Assembly (NCBI RefSeq): GCF_003814555.1
Contig: NZ_RKQN01000003.1
Location: 231,611-295,610, forward strand
Length of the DNA: 64,000 nucleotides
Source: Vulcaniibacterium tengchongense
GTDB taxonomy: Bacteria > Pseudomonadota > Gammaproteobacteria > Xanthomonadales > Xanthomonadaceae
Direction: 5' to 3'
Numbering within the stretch: the stretch's first letter is position 1; every line of letters starts with the position of its first letter. Below the pieces are notes generated by a model. The model saw nothing but the letters and a program-made list of their open reading frames with translations, searched no databases and was not told the origin of the DNA. Of the stretch, positions 46,627-54,984 are shown in pieces. The position numbers and the translations under genes were made by a program.

Positions 46627-49545
46627 CTAGCCCACCGCGATGCGTTCGATCCGTTCCGGCGCGCGTTCCGCCGGCCGCCCGAACAGGTAGCCCTGGCCGT
46701 ACACGCAGCCCAGCTCGCGCAGCACCGCGCGCTGGGCCTCGCTCTCGACGCCCTCGCCGATGGTATGGATGCCGAGCGTGCCGGCCAGCGCCTGGATCGC
46801 ACGCACCACCGCCACGCTTTCCGGCTGCGCCTCGCCGGCCAGGCCGGCGACGAAGCTCTGGTCGATCTTCAGGCATTCGATCGGGAACCGGTGCAGGTAG
46901 GACAGCGCCGAGAAGCCGGTGCCGAAATCGTCCAGCTGCGCCAGCACGCCGTGGTTGCGCAGGGTGCGCAGCATGCGCAGCGCGCGCGGCACGTCGTCGA
47001 GCAGCGCGACCTCGGTGATCTCGATGCGCACGCGGTGCGGATCGGCGCCGGCGCGGTCGATCAGGCGCAGCAGGCGCTCGGCGAAGTCGCCGGAGCGGAA
47101 GTGCCGCGGCGACACGTTCACCGACACGTAGCCCTCGCCGCCGCGGGCGACTTCCTCCATCACCCGCGCGTAGAGGATCCAGTCGACCTCCTCGATCAGC
47201 CCGCTGTCCTCGCCCAGGCCGATGAACTCGCCCGGCAGCAGCAGGCCCCGGCGCTCGTGGCGCCAGCGCAGCAGCGCCTCGTGGCCGATCACCTTGCGGT
47301 CGTCCAGGCGCACGATCGGCTGGTAGAACGCGACGAAGCCGTCGCCGTTGATCGCCCGGCGCAGGTCCGCCTCCAGGTCGAGGATGCGCACCGCCTCCTC
47401 GCGCATGGCCTCGTCGAACACCGCCCAGCGGTCGCGGCCGCTGGCCTTGGCGCGGTACATCGCCGCGTCCGCATCGCGCAGCAGCTCCACGCCGCTGCGG
47501 TAGCGCGGGTGCCACAGGGCGATGCCGATGCTGCCGGACGGGAACACCTCGCGCCCGGCGACCCAGCACGGCTCGCCGAGCACGGCCAGGATGCGCTGCG
47601 CCAGCGCCTCGGCCTCGTGCGCACCGGCGATGTCCTCGACCAGGATCGCGAATTCGTCGCCGCCGAACCGGGCCACGGTGTCGCGCTCGCGCACCGCGTC
47701 GACGATGCGGCGGCCGGCTTCGACCAGCAGTTCGTCGCCGGCGGAGTGGCCGACGCTGTCGTTGATCAGCTTGAAGCGGTCCAGGTCGAGGAAGAGCACG
47801 GCGAAGCTGCCGCTGTCGCCGCTCTCGGCGCGCTTGATCGCGCCGGCCAGGCGCTCCAGCAGCTGGCTGCGGTTGGGCAGGCCGGTCAACGCGTCGTGCA
47901 GGGCCTGGTGGGTCAGGCGCTGCTCGGCGCGCAGGCGCTCGCCGATCTGCGCCAGCAGTTCGGCGTTGGCCTGCGCCAGCTCGCGGGTGCGCACGGCCAC
48001 GCGCTGCTCCAGTTCGGCGTGCGCGGCCACCAGGCGGTCCTGCGCCTGCTTGCGCGCCAGGCCGATGCTGATGTGATGGGCGACGAAGGTCAGCAGCTCC
48101 TGGTCGCGCGCGGTGAAGCTGATCGCCGGGGAATAGCTCTGCACGGTGATCACCCCGACCACGGCGTCGCCGCGCAGCAGCGGCACGCCGAGCCAGTAGT
48201 GCGCCTGCGCGCCGCGGCTGCGCACCTTGCCGTCGGCCTCGAGCGCGGCGATCTGCCTGCGGTCCGCCAGCAGCGGCTGGCCGCGCGCGATCACGTACTC
48301 GGTCAGTCCCGCGCCGAGGGTACGGCTCTCGCGGTGCGGATCGCGCTCGTCGATCGAGTACGGGAACTCCAGCCGCTGCCCGTCCTCGGACAGCAGCGCG
48401 ATGTAGAAATTGCGCGCGTACAGCAGGTCGCTGACCACGTCGTGGACCTGGGTGTAGAAGCGCTCCAGGGTCTCGGCGCTGATCGACAGCTCGGCGATGC
48501 GGAACAGCGCGCGCTGCAGGCGTTCGGCGCGCTGGCGCTCGATGATCTCGGCCTGCAGGTCGCGGTTGCTCAGCTGCAGCGCCTGGGTGCGCTCCTCGAC
48601 GCGCCGCTCCAGCTCCTCGCGGGCGTGGTAGCGGTCCAGCGCGGTGAGGATGTGCTGGGCGACGAACGACAGCAGCGCGCGCTCCTCGTCGCCGTAGACG
48701 CCCGGGCGGTCGTAGCTCTGCACCACGATCGCGCCGCAGACGCGGTCGTCGCGGCGCATCGGCACGCCGAGCCAGTCCTCGCTGTCCGGGCCGTGCGCCG
48801 CGTCGGGCACCACGCCCAGCCGCGCGCGGATCTCCGCCGACGGCCCCATCAGCGGCGCGCCGTGGCGCAGCAGGGCGAGGGTGATGCTGTTGGGCATGCC
48901 GCCGGCCGGCAGCTCCTGCGCCGGGTCCGGCGCGAACGGGTCGACGCGGTCGGCGAAGTACAGGAAGCGCAGCGTGTCGCGCATGTCGTCGTAGAGCACG
49001 ATGTACAGGTTCTCGGCGTACATCAGCCCGGCGACCACCCGGTGCAGGCGGCGCAGCATGTCGCCCAGGTCGAGGTCGGAGCCGGCCAGGTCGGCGATCT
49101 CGTACAGCGCCAGCTGCAGCCGTTCGGACTTGGCCAGCTGCTCGATCCGCGCCTGCGCGCGCAGCGCGTCCAGGTGCGCGGCGACCGCGTGCCGGGCCAG
49201 GCTCGACCAGGCCTGGCGGGTCTCCGGCGCGACCGGCGCGGCCAGGCTGGCCACGACCGCGGCGCGGTCGCCGTCGCGCCCGTTCCACACCGCTTCGATC
49301 CGGTGCGAGTAGTCGCGCGGCTGCGCCTGCCCGAGCAGCAGTTGTTCGGCGCGGCGCGCCAGCACCGGCGGCGCCCCGGCCGAGACCGCGCCGCGGGAAC
49401 CGGCGCCGGCGGCGGCCTGCTGCGCGGTGCGCCACAGCGCGGCGACTTCCGCCCCGGCCGGCAGTGCGGCCTGGAGCGCCGCGGCGAGCGCGTTCTCTTT
49501 GGCGGCGCCGACGATCGCCACGCTCGGGCGGATGCGGTGAGGCAC
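46627..49545 (-). CDS. GAF-GAF-GGDEF-EAL cyclic-di-GMP enzyme
   Basis: A 972-residue signalling protein. An N-terminal unassigned segment of about 110 residues precedes a first GAF domain (about 140-310, IADLAGSDLDLGDMLRRLH), a short coiled coil, a second GAF domain (about 365-510), another coiled coil (LEQRVAVRTRELAQANAELL) and the GGDEF domain with an intact RFGGDEFAIL near residue 627. The EAL domain follows with an intact GHEALLRWRH near 754 plus ITEVALLDD and DDFGTGFSALSYLHRFPIECLKID. Both catalytic motifs look active, so it may both make and degrade c-di-GMP. No membrane segments, hence cytosolic. I choose the GTG at 49545, preceded by AGGAA at seven bases; the frame stays open far upstream but is not protein-like there. 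Confidence 0.9.
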   Translation of the reverse strand: MPHRIRPSVAIVGAAKENALAAALQAALPAGAEVAALWRTAQQAAAGAGSRGAVSAGAPPVLARRAEQLLLGQAQPRDYSHRIEAVWNGRDGDRAAVVASLAAPVAPETRQAWSSLARHAVAAHLDALRAQARIEQLAKSERLQLALYEIADLAGSDLDLGDMLRRLHRVVAGLMYAENLYIVLYDDMRDTLRFLYFADRVDPFAPDPAQELPAGGMPNSITLALLRHGAPLMGPSAEIRARLGVVPDAAHGPDSEDWLGVPMRRDDRVCGAIVVQSYDRPGVYGDEERALLSFVAQHILTALDRYHAREELERRVEERTQALQLSNRDLQAEIIERQRAERLQRALFRIAELSISAETLERFYTQVHDVVSDLLYARNFYIALLSEDGQRLEFPYSIDERDPHRESRTLGAGLTEYVIARGQPLLADRRQIAALEADGKVRSRGAQAHYWLGVPLLRGDAVVGVITVQSYSPAISFTARDQELLTFVAHHISIGLARKQAQDRLVAAHAELEQRVAVRTRELAQANAELLAQIGERLRAEQRLTHQALHDALTGLPNRSQLLERLAGAIKRAESGDSGSFAVLFLDLDRFKLINDSVGHSAGDELLVEAGRRIVDAVRERDTVARFGGDEFAILVEDIAGAHEAEALAQRILAVLGEPCWVAGREVFPSGSIGIALWHPRYRSGVELLRDADAAMYRAKASGRDRWAVFDEAMREEAVRILDLEADLRRAINGDGFVAFYQPIVRLDDRKVIGHEALLRWRHERRGLLLPGEFIGLGEDSGLIEEVDWILYARVMEEVARGGEGYVSVNVSPRHFRSGDFAERLLRLIDRAGADPHRVRIEITEVALLDDVPRALRMLRTLRNHGVLAQLDDFGTGFSALSYLHRFPIECLKIDQSFVAGLAGEAQPESVAVVRAIQALAGTLGIHTIGEGVESEAQRAVLRELGCVYGQGYLFGRPAERAPERIERIAVG

Positions 49546-49731
49546 GGACGGGTTCCTGGGAGGACGCCGGCAGGATAACGGATGCCCGTTGCCGCGGAAG
49601 CGGCCCGCCCGCATGGATCGCGCGCCCGACCCCGCCGGCGGCCTACGTCCGTTGATCCCGACATGCCCGCCCGCGCCCCCGCCTCGCGCGCCCGCTTCCC
49701 GTCCGCGCCTCCGCCCCGTACCCTGCCGCGG

Positions 49732-50286
49732 ATGAATTCGGCCGCGGACGCGAGCGACGAGATGCTGATGCTGGCCTGGACGGCCGGCGACGCGGTCGCG
49801 TTCGAACAGCTCTACGCCCGCCACCGCGGCCCGCTCTACCGCTTCCTGCTGCGCCAGGCCCGCGACGCGGCGCTGGCGGACGAGTTCTTCCAGGACGTGT
49901 GGCAGCGGGTGATCGCCGCGCGCGCCGGCTGGAAGCCGGAGGCGGCATTCAGGACCTGGCTGTTCCGCATCGCCCACAATCGCCTGCACGACCACTGGCG
50001 CGGGCTCAAGCACCGCCCGCCCGCGCCCGAGGACGGCGACGAGCGCGCCGCCCGCGTGCCCGACCCGAGCACGCCCGAGCGCGAGCTGTCCGAGTTCGAG
50101 CAGCGCCGCCGCCTGCAGCTGGCGCTGGAGACCCTGCCTGAGGAGCAGCGCGAGGTGGTGCTGCTGCGCCTGGAGCAGGAACTGAGCCTGGAGGAGATCG
50201 GCGCGATCACCGGCGTCGGCCGGGAAACCGTCAAGTCGCGGCTGCGCTACGCGATGGACAAGCTGCGCGCGAGATTGAGCGAATGA
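49732..50286 (+). CDS. ECF-type RNA polymerase sigma factor
   Basis: A 184-residue extracytoplasmic-function sigma factor. Region 2 (VAFEQLYARHRGPLYRFLLRQ, LADEFFQDVWQRVI, FRTWLFRIAHNRLHDHWR) and region 4 (ALETLPEEQREVVLLRLEQELSLEEIGAITGVGRETVKSRLRYAMDKLR) are complete, joined by an Asp/Pro-rich linker. ATG at 49732 gives the family start; upstream in-frame ATGs add a Pro/Arg-rich stretch. Its last codons overlap the next gene by 4 bp, so that Pro/Ala-rich membrane protein is probably its regulator. Confidence 0.93.
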   Translation: MNSAADASDEMLMLAWTAGDAVAFEQLYARHRGPLYRFLLRQARDAALADEFFQDVWQRVIAARAGWKPEAAFRTWLFRIAHNRLHDHWRGLKHRPPAPEDGDERAARVPDPSTPERELSEFEQRRRLQLALETLPEEQREVVLLRLEQELSLEEIGAITGVGRETVKSRLRYAMDKLRARLSE

Positions 50287-51179
50287 GCCCACACCCGCAC
50301 GACCCGCTGTCCGCCGAGGAGCGCGCGCTGGCCGAACGCCTGGCGCGGGTCGGCCCGCACGAAGGCGGACCCCCGCCCGCGGTGGACGCGAAGATCCTGG
50401 CCGCCGCGCATGCCGCCTCCGCGCCGCGCCGGCGCCGCTGGCCGGCGTTCGTCGGTGCGGCGGCGACGGTGGTGGTCGCGGCCGGCGTCGCCTGGCAGAT
50501 GCGGCCGCAACCGGAATCGCGGCCGGAAGCCGGCGAAGCGCCGCCGGTGGCGACGATATCGGCGCCGGCGCCCGAACGCGCCGTCGCCCCCGGCGAAGGC
50601 CGGCCCGTCGCCGCGCCGGCCCCCGCCCTCGAATCGCAGCGGCCGTTGCGCGCCCCGGCGCCCGCGCCCGTACCGAACGCGCCCGCGCCGGCCACGCCGA
50701 AACGGAAGCCGGAGGCACCGCCGCCGGTCGTCGAAGCCCCCTCGCCCGTCGACGTGCCACCGCCGGCCCTGTCGGCGCCGGCCGCGGCGGTTCCCGCGCC
50801 GGCGACGCCCGCCCCCGAATACGCCGCGCCCGAAGCGCGCATGCGCAGGGCGCCCCCGGCCGAGGCGCCGGCGACCGCGCCCGGCGATTCCGCCCGGGCG
50901 CCGGCCCCGAACTCGGCGGATGCCGCACCCGCGCAGGCCGCGCGCGCGGCGTCCGCGGCCGAAGCGGCCCGGGTCGCCGGCTCGCGGGTGCGGCCGGGTG
51001 ACGCCGCGCGGGAAGATGCGCATCTGCCGCCCGCGGACTGGCTGCAACGCATCCGCGAACGCCGCGACGCCGGCGACCTCGACGGCGCCCGCGCCAGCCT
51101 GGCCGGGTTCCGCCGCGCGCACCCGCGCCTGCACGTGCCCGAGGACGTGCGCGCGCTCGACGCCGCCGCGGATCGATGA
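50283..51179 (+). CDS. Pro/Ala-rich single-pass membrane protein, probable anti-sigma partner
   Basis: A 298-residue protein translationally coupled (ATGA) to the ECF sigma gene. A cytoplasmic N-terminus of about 52 residues (SAEERALAERLARVGPHEGG) is followed by one transmembrane helix (WPAFVGAAATVVVAAGVAWQM), about 170 residues of Ala/Pro-rich periplasmic linker, and a small helical C-terminal domain (LPPADWLQRIRERRDAGDLDGARASLAGFRRAHPRLHVP). There is no zinc-binding His-x3-Cys-x2-Cys anti-sigma motif. Topology and coupling fit an anti-sigma factor whose long linker could span the cell wall; the C-terminal motif is also seen in other hypothetical proteins coupled to sigma genes. The next gene again overlaps by 4 bp. 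Confidence 0.72.
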   Translation: MSPHPHDPLSAEERALAERLARVGPHEGGPPPAVDAKILAAAHAASAPRRRRWPAFVGAAATVVVAAGVAWQMRPQPESRPEAGEAPPVATISAPAPERAVAPGEGRPVAAPAPALESQRPLRAPAPAPVPNAPAPATPKRKPEAPPPVVEAPSPVDVPPPALSAPAAAVPAPATPAPEYAAPEARMRRAPPAEAPATAPGDSARAPAPNSADAAPAQAARAASAAEAARVAGSRVRPGDAAREDAHLPPADWLQRIRERRDAGDLDGARASLAGFRRAHPRLHVPEDVRALDAAADR

Positions 51180-51760
51180 GCGCCACCCTCGCCGGCCCGG
51201 CCTCGCATCTGCTCGAGGTCAAGCACAGCCGTTTCCTCGCCCAGGCCGCGCCGGCCGCCGACGCGGCTGCGGCGCTGGCCTTCGTCGCCCAGGTCGCCGA
51301 CCCGGCCGCGACCCACAACTGCTGGGCCTACCGCATCGGCCAGGAATACCGCTTCAACGACGACGGCGAACCCGCCGGCACCGCGGGCCGGCCGATCCTC
51401 GCGGCGATCGACGGCCAGGGACTCGACCAGGTGGTCGTGGTGGTCACGCGCTGGTTCGGCGGCGTCAAGCTCGGCGCCGGCGGCCTGGTCCGCGCCTACG
51501 GCGGCAGCGCCGCCGAATGCCTGCGCACCGCGCCGCGCCGCGAGCTGGTTCGCGTCGCCGAGGTGGGGCTGGACTTCCCGTTCGAGGACACCGGCGCGGT
51601 GCACGCCGCCCTGGCCGCGCACGGCGCGGAGAAGCTCGACGAGCGCTACCGTGCCGACGGCGTCGGCCTGCGCCTGCGCCTGCCCGAGTCCGAACTGCCG
51701 TCGCTGAAGCGCCGCCTGCGCGATGCCACCCGCGACCGGGTGCGCTTCAGCGAAGCCTGA
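51176..51760 (+). CDS. yigZ: YigZ/IMPACT-family protein
   Basis: A 194-residue protein of the UPF0029/IMPACT family. The N-terminal domain (residues 10-120) includes VADPAATHNCWAYRIG, FNDDGEPAGTAGRPIL and VVVVTRWFGGVKLGAGGLVRAYGG; a C-terminal DUF1949-like ferredoxin domain follows. Eukaryotic IMPACT modulates GCN1/GCN2 signalling; bacterial members have an unresolved role, possibly ribosome or nucleic-acid binding. It is coupled by ATGA overlap to the preceding gene, giving a three-gene run with the ECF sigma factor. A GC hairpin follows the gene. Confidence 0.9.
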   Translation: MSATLAGPASHLLEVKHSRFLAQAAPAADAAAALAFVAQVADPAATHNCWAYRIGQEYRFNDDGEPAGTAGRPILAAIDGQGLDQVVVVVTRWFGGVKLGAGGLVRAYGGSAAECLRTAPRRELVRVAEVGLDFPFEDTGAVHAALAAHGAEKLDERYRADGVGLRLRLPESELPSLKRRLRDATRDRVRFSEA

Positions 51761-51827
51761 CGCTCGCCGGCGATGCGTTTTCCGCGGACGCCGACGGCAT
51801 CGCCGAGGCGGCATGATCCGGTTTCTA

Positions 51828-51860
51828 GCGCGCTCCACGGGCTGAGCCGCGGGAGCGCGC
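51828..51860 (+). terminator. GC-rich hairpin after yigZ
   Basis: A perfect 9-bp stem GCGCGCTCC/GGAGCGCGC with a 15-nt loop. No T-tract follows (TTCGGCG), so it would be a weak or Rho-assisted terminator. Confidence 0.4.
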
Positions 51861-51977
51861 TTCGGCGAGGCGAGGCGGTCATCCGGGCCCGCCCTTGAAG
51901 ACGCCCCGAAGCCGAGCCGGTACAGTGCCGCCCTCCGGTGCTCCCCCGGTCCCGAGCGAACGAGACCAGACCATCCC

Positions 51978-53735
51978 ATGAGCGATCCCTCTCCCCGCGC
52001 CCCCCTCGGCAGCCTCCGCGCCCTCTGGCCGTTCGTGCGTCGGCACCTCGGCCTGTTCGTCGCCTGGCTGGTGGCGCTCGGCGCGTCGAGCGCGGCCACG
52101 CTGAGCCTGCCGGTGGCGTTCCGCACCATGATCGACCAGGGCTTCGCCGGCGGCGGCGGCACGGCGATCGACCGCGCCTTCCTGCTGCTGTTCGCGGTGG
52201 CGGTGGCGCTGGCGCTGGCGACCGCCGCCCGCTTCTACTTCGTCTCGCTGCTGGGCGAGCGCGTGGTCGCCGACCTGCGCCAGCGCCTGTACGCGCATCT
52301 GATCGGCCTGGACGCCGGCTTCCACGACCGCAACCGCAGCGGCGAGCTGGTCTCGCGCCTGACCGCCGACGCCGAGCTGCTGCGCAGCGTGGTCGGCTCC
52401 AGCATGTCGGTGGCGCTGCGCAGCGCGGTGACCGTGGTCGGCAGCCTGGCGATGCTGTTCGTGACCAGCCCGCGCCTGGCCGCGTTCGCGCTGGTCGGCA
52501 TTCCGCTGGCGGTGCTGCCGATCGTGGTCGGCGGCCGCCGCCTGCGCAGGATCGCGCGCGACAGCCAGGACCGCATCGCCGACGCCAACGCCCTGGCCAA
52601 CGAGACCATCGGCGCGGTGCGCACGGTGCAGGCGCACGCGCGCGAGCCGTACGAGCGCGGCCGCTTCGGCGAGGCGGTGCGGATCGCCGTGGATGCCGCG
52701 CGCCGCCGCATCCAGGCCCAGGCCTGGGTGACCGCGGTCGCCATCGTGCTGGTCTTCGGCGCGATCACCCTGGTGCTGTGGTCCGGCGCGCACGACGTGG
52801 TCGCCGGACGCATGAGCGCCGGCACGCTGGGCCAGTTCGTGCTGTACGCGCTGATCGGCGGCGGTTCGGTGGGCGCGCTGGCCGAGGTGTGGAACGAGCT
52901 GCAGCGCGCCGCCGGCGGCATGGGCCGGATCGGCGAGCTGCTCGAGGAGCGCCCGGCGGTGGTCCCGCCGGCCCGGCCCACGCCGCTGCCGCGCCCGTTG
53001 CGGGGCGAGATCGCGTTCGAGGATGTCACCTTCCACTACCCGCAGCGCCCGGACGCGCCCGCGCTCGAGCGCTTCGACCTGCGCGTGCGCCCCGGCGAGA
53101 CCGTGGCCCTGGTCGGCCCGTCGGGCGCCGGCAAGAGCACGGTGTTCTCGCTGCTGCTGCGCTTCCACGACCCGCAGGCCGGCCGCATCGCCATCGACGG
53201 CCACGACATCCGCGCGCTCGACCTGGCCGAACTGCGCGAAGCGGTCGCCCTGGTGCCGCAGCAGCCGACCCTCTTCGCCGCCAGCGCCCGCGACAACATC
53301 CGCTACGGCCGCCTCGACGCCGACGATACGGCGCTCGAGGCCGCGGTGCGCGCGGCCCATGCCGCCGACTTTATCGGCGCCCTGCCGCAAGGCCTGGACA
53401 CCGAACTGGGCGAGCGCGGCGCGCGCCTGTCCGGCGGCCAGCAGCAGCGCATCGCGATCGCCCGCGCCCTCCTCAAGGACGCACCGATCCTGCTGCTGGA
53501 CGAGGCCACCAGCGCGCTCGACGCGCACAGCGAACGCGCCGTGCAGCAGGCGCTGGAGGCGCTGATGCGAGGCCGCACCACCCTGGTCATCGCTCACCGC
53601 CTGGCCACCGTGCTCAAGGCCGACCGCATCGTGGTGATGGACCGCGGCCGCGTCGTCGCCGAGGGCACCCACGAGGCGCTGCTGGCGCAGGGCGGGCTGT
53701 ATGCGGAGCTGGCGAGGCTGCAGTTCCTCGATTGA
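51978..53735 (+). CDS. ABC exporter, fused permease and ATPase (MsbA/ABCB-like)
   Basis: A 585-residue half-transporter. An ABC transmembrane domain type 1 with six helices (about 20-310, including LLGERVVADLRQRLYAHLIGLDAGFHDRNRSGELVSRL as coupling region) precedes the nucleotide-binding domain: Walker A GPSGAGKST, Q-loop VPQQPTLF, signature LSGGQQQRIAIARALL and Walker B ILLLDEATSALD, then H-loop IAHRLATV. It would act as a homodimer exporting lipids or hydrophobic compounds. Essential MsbA is usually next to lpxK, which is absent, so this is more likely a paralogue of the ABCB family (often annotated as multidrug or lipid exporter). It is convergent with the integron integrase pseudogene. 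Confidence 0.9.
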   Translation: MSDPSPRAPLGSLRALWPFVRRHLGLFVAWLVALGASSAATLSLPVAFRTMIDQGFAGGGGTAIDRAFLLLFAVAVALALATAARFYFVSLLGERVVADLRQRLYAHLIGLDAGFHDRNRSGELVSRLTADAELLRSVVGSSMSVALRSAVTVVGSLAMLFVTSPRLAAFALVGIPLAVLPIVVGGRRLRRIARDSQDRIADANALANETIGAVRTVQAHAREPYERGRFGEAVRIAVDAARRRIQAQAWVTAVAIVLVFGAITLVLWSGAHDVVAGRMSAGTLGQFVLYALIGGGSVGALAEVWNELQRAAGGMGRIGELLEERPAVVPPARPTPLPRPLRGEIAFEDVTFHYPQRPDAPALERFDLRVRPGETVALVGPSGAGKSTVFSLLLRFHDPQAGRIAIDGHDIRALDLAELREAVALVPQQPTLFAASARDNIRYGRLDADDTALEAAVRAAHAADFIGALPQGLDTELGERGARLSGGQQQRIAIARALLKDAPILLLDEATSALDAHSERAVQQALEALMRGRTTLVIAHRLATVLKADRIVVMDRGRVVAEGTHEALLAQGGLYAELARLQFLD

Positions 53736-53797
53736 GCGCCCGCTGTCGCCGTTTCCATTCATTCAAGCTGGAGCCGGCGCCGTGGGCGGCATGCCTC

Positions 53798-54804
53798 TCA
53801 CCGGTCCAGCGGGCTCCTCACTCCGCCGGCGCCGCGATCGAGCACATGCGTGCAGATCTGCGTCGTACTCACGTCCTTGTGCCCCGACAATTCCTGTACG
53901 GTGCGGATGCCGTAACCCGCCTCCCGCAGATGCGCGGCGAACGAGTGCCGCCACGTGTGCGCCGACACCGGCTTGACGATGCCGGCGCGACGACACGCGG
54001 TTTTCAGCGCCCGCGACCGCACCCATCGTCGAAATGATGCCGCCGCTCCAGGCCGTCGCGCGGATCGCGCGAGCGCCGCAACGACGGGAACACGTACTGC
54101 CAGCCGAATTCGCGCGCGGCGTTCGGATACTTGCGCGCCAGCGCGTGCGGCAACCACACCGCGCCGAACCGGCGGCCAGATCGCCTTCGTGCAGCAGTCG
54201 CGCCCGCTCGATTTCGCGCTGCAGGGGTTCGACCAGCGAGCGCGGGAGCACCGTGCGCCGGTCCTTGCCTCCCTTGCCGCCGCGCACGGCGATCTCCACG
54301 CGCGCGAAATCCACGTCCTTCATCCGCAGCCGAAGGCACTCCATCGGACGCAACCCGGTGCCGTACAGCAGGCTGGCGATCAGCCACGGCCGCCCCTCCA
54401 TTGCGGCCAGTAGCCGTCGCGCCTCCTCGCGGGCCGGCACCGTCGGCAGCCGCCGCGGGCGCTTGGCGCGCTGCACGCTGTCCAGCCACGGCAACTCGAC
54501 GCCCAGCACGACCTTGTACAGGAACAACAGCGCCGCCAGGGCCTGGTTCTGCGTCCCGGCCGCGACCCGGCCCTCCACCGCGAGCGCCGACAGGAAGCGC
54601 TCCACCTCGGCCGCCCCCAATCGCGCGCGGATGGCGCTTGTCGTTGACGAGCACGAACCGGCGAATCCAGCCCACATAAGCCTGCTCGGTACGCAAGCTG
54701 CAGTGTTTCAACCGCAAATGCCGCCGAACCTCGTCCAGAAGCCGCGGCGCCCGCCCTGCCCCGTCGCCTTCCGTTACGCCCGCATTTCCAGGGGTGTAAC
54801 TCAT
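53798..54804 (-). pseudogene. intI: Integron integrase (IntI) pseudogene
   Basis: Fragments in three frames make one tyrosine recombinase: an N-terminal SAM-like domain ([30 protein letters not shown]), then [34 protein letters not shown] and the catalytic Arg in [20 protein letters not shown]. The IntI-specific insertion [24 protein letters not shown] follows, then [12 protein letters not shown] and [11 protein letters not shown]. Frame changes fall near 54630, 54170 and 54035. The nucleophilic tyrosine of the usual IYTHV is Cys here (ICTHV, codon at 53852-53854, TGC instead of TAC). It is divergent from the cassette array, as in all integrons. The enzyme must be inactive unless supplied in trans. 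Confidence 0.9.
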
Positions 54805-54984
54805 ACGCCCTCGATTCCGTAGCCGCTGCACGGAATCCTGCCGTGCACCCGCCCGTCCGACAGTCGGGAAAAGCCTTGTCCTAACGTGGGATTTCGGCTT
54901 GACGCAAGGCCGCACCGGTTGAACCATACGGCGCAACACCCCGGATTTGGGGTCTACTTATAGTTAGCACCCACAGGACTGATT
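54805..54984 (+). other. attI-like leader with cassette insertion point
   Basis: This 180-bp spacer separates intI from cassette 1. The junction core GTTAGC is at 54963-54968 (recombination expected between G54963 and T54964), matching the GTTAG core at each attC. TATAGT (54959-54964) overlaps the core and could be a -10 element, but no good -35 is at the right spacing. TTGACG (54898-54903) is another isolated promoter-like hexamer. Confidence 0.6.

Noticed and set aside
49546-51318. N-terminal extension of the GGDEF-EAL protein by about 590 residues
   Set aside because: The frame stays open across the divergent sigma, Pro/Ala-rich and yigZ genes, but its composition is shadow-like. A GTG with a ribosome-binding site at 49545 gives a natural start.
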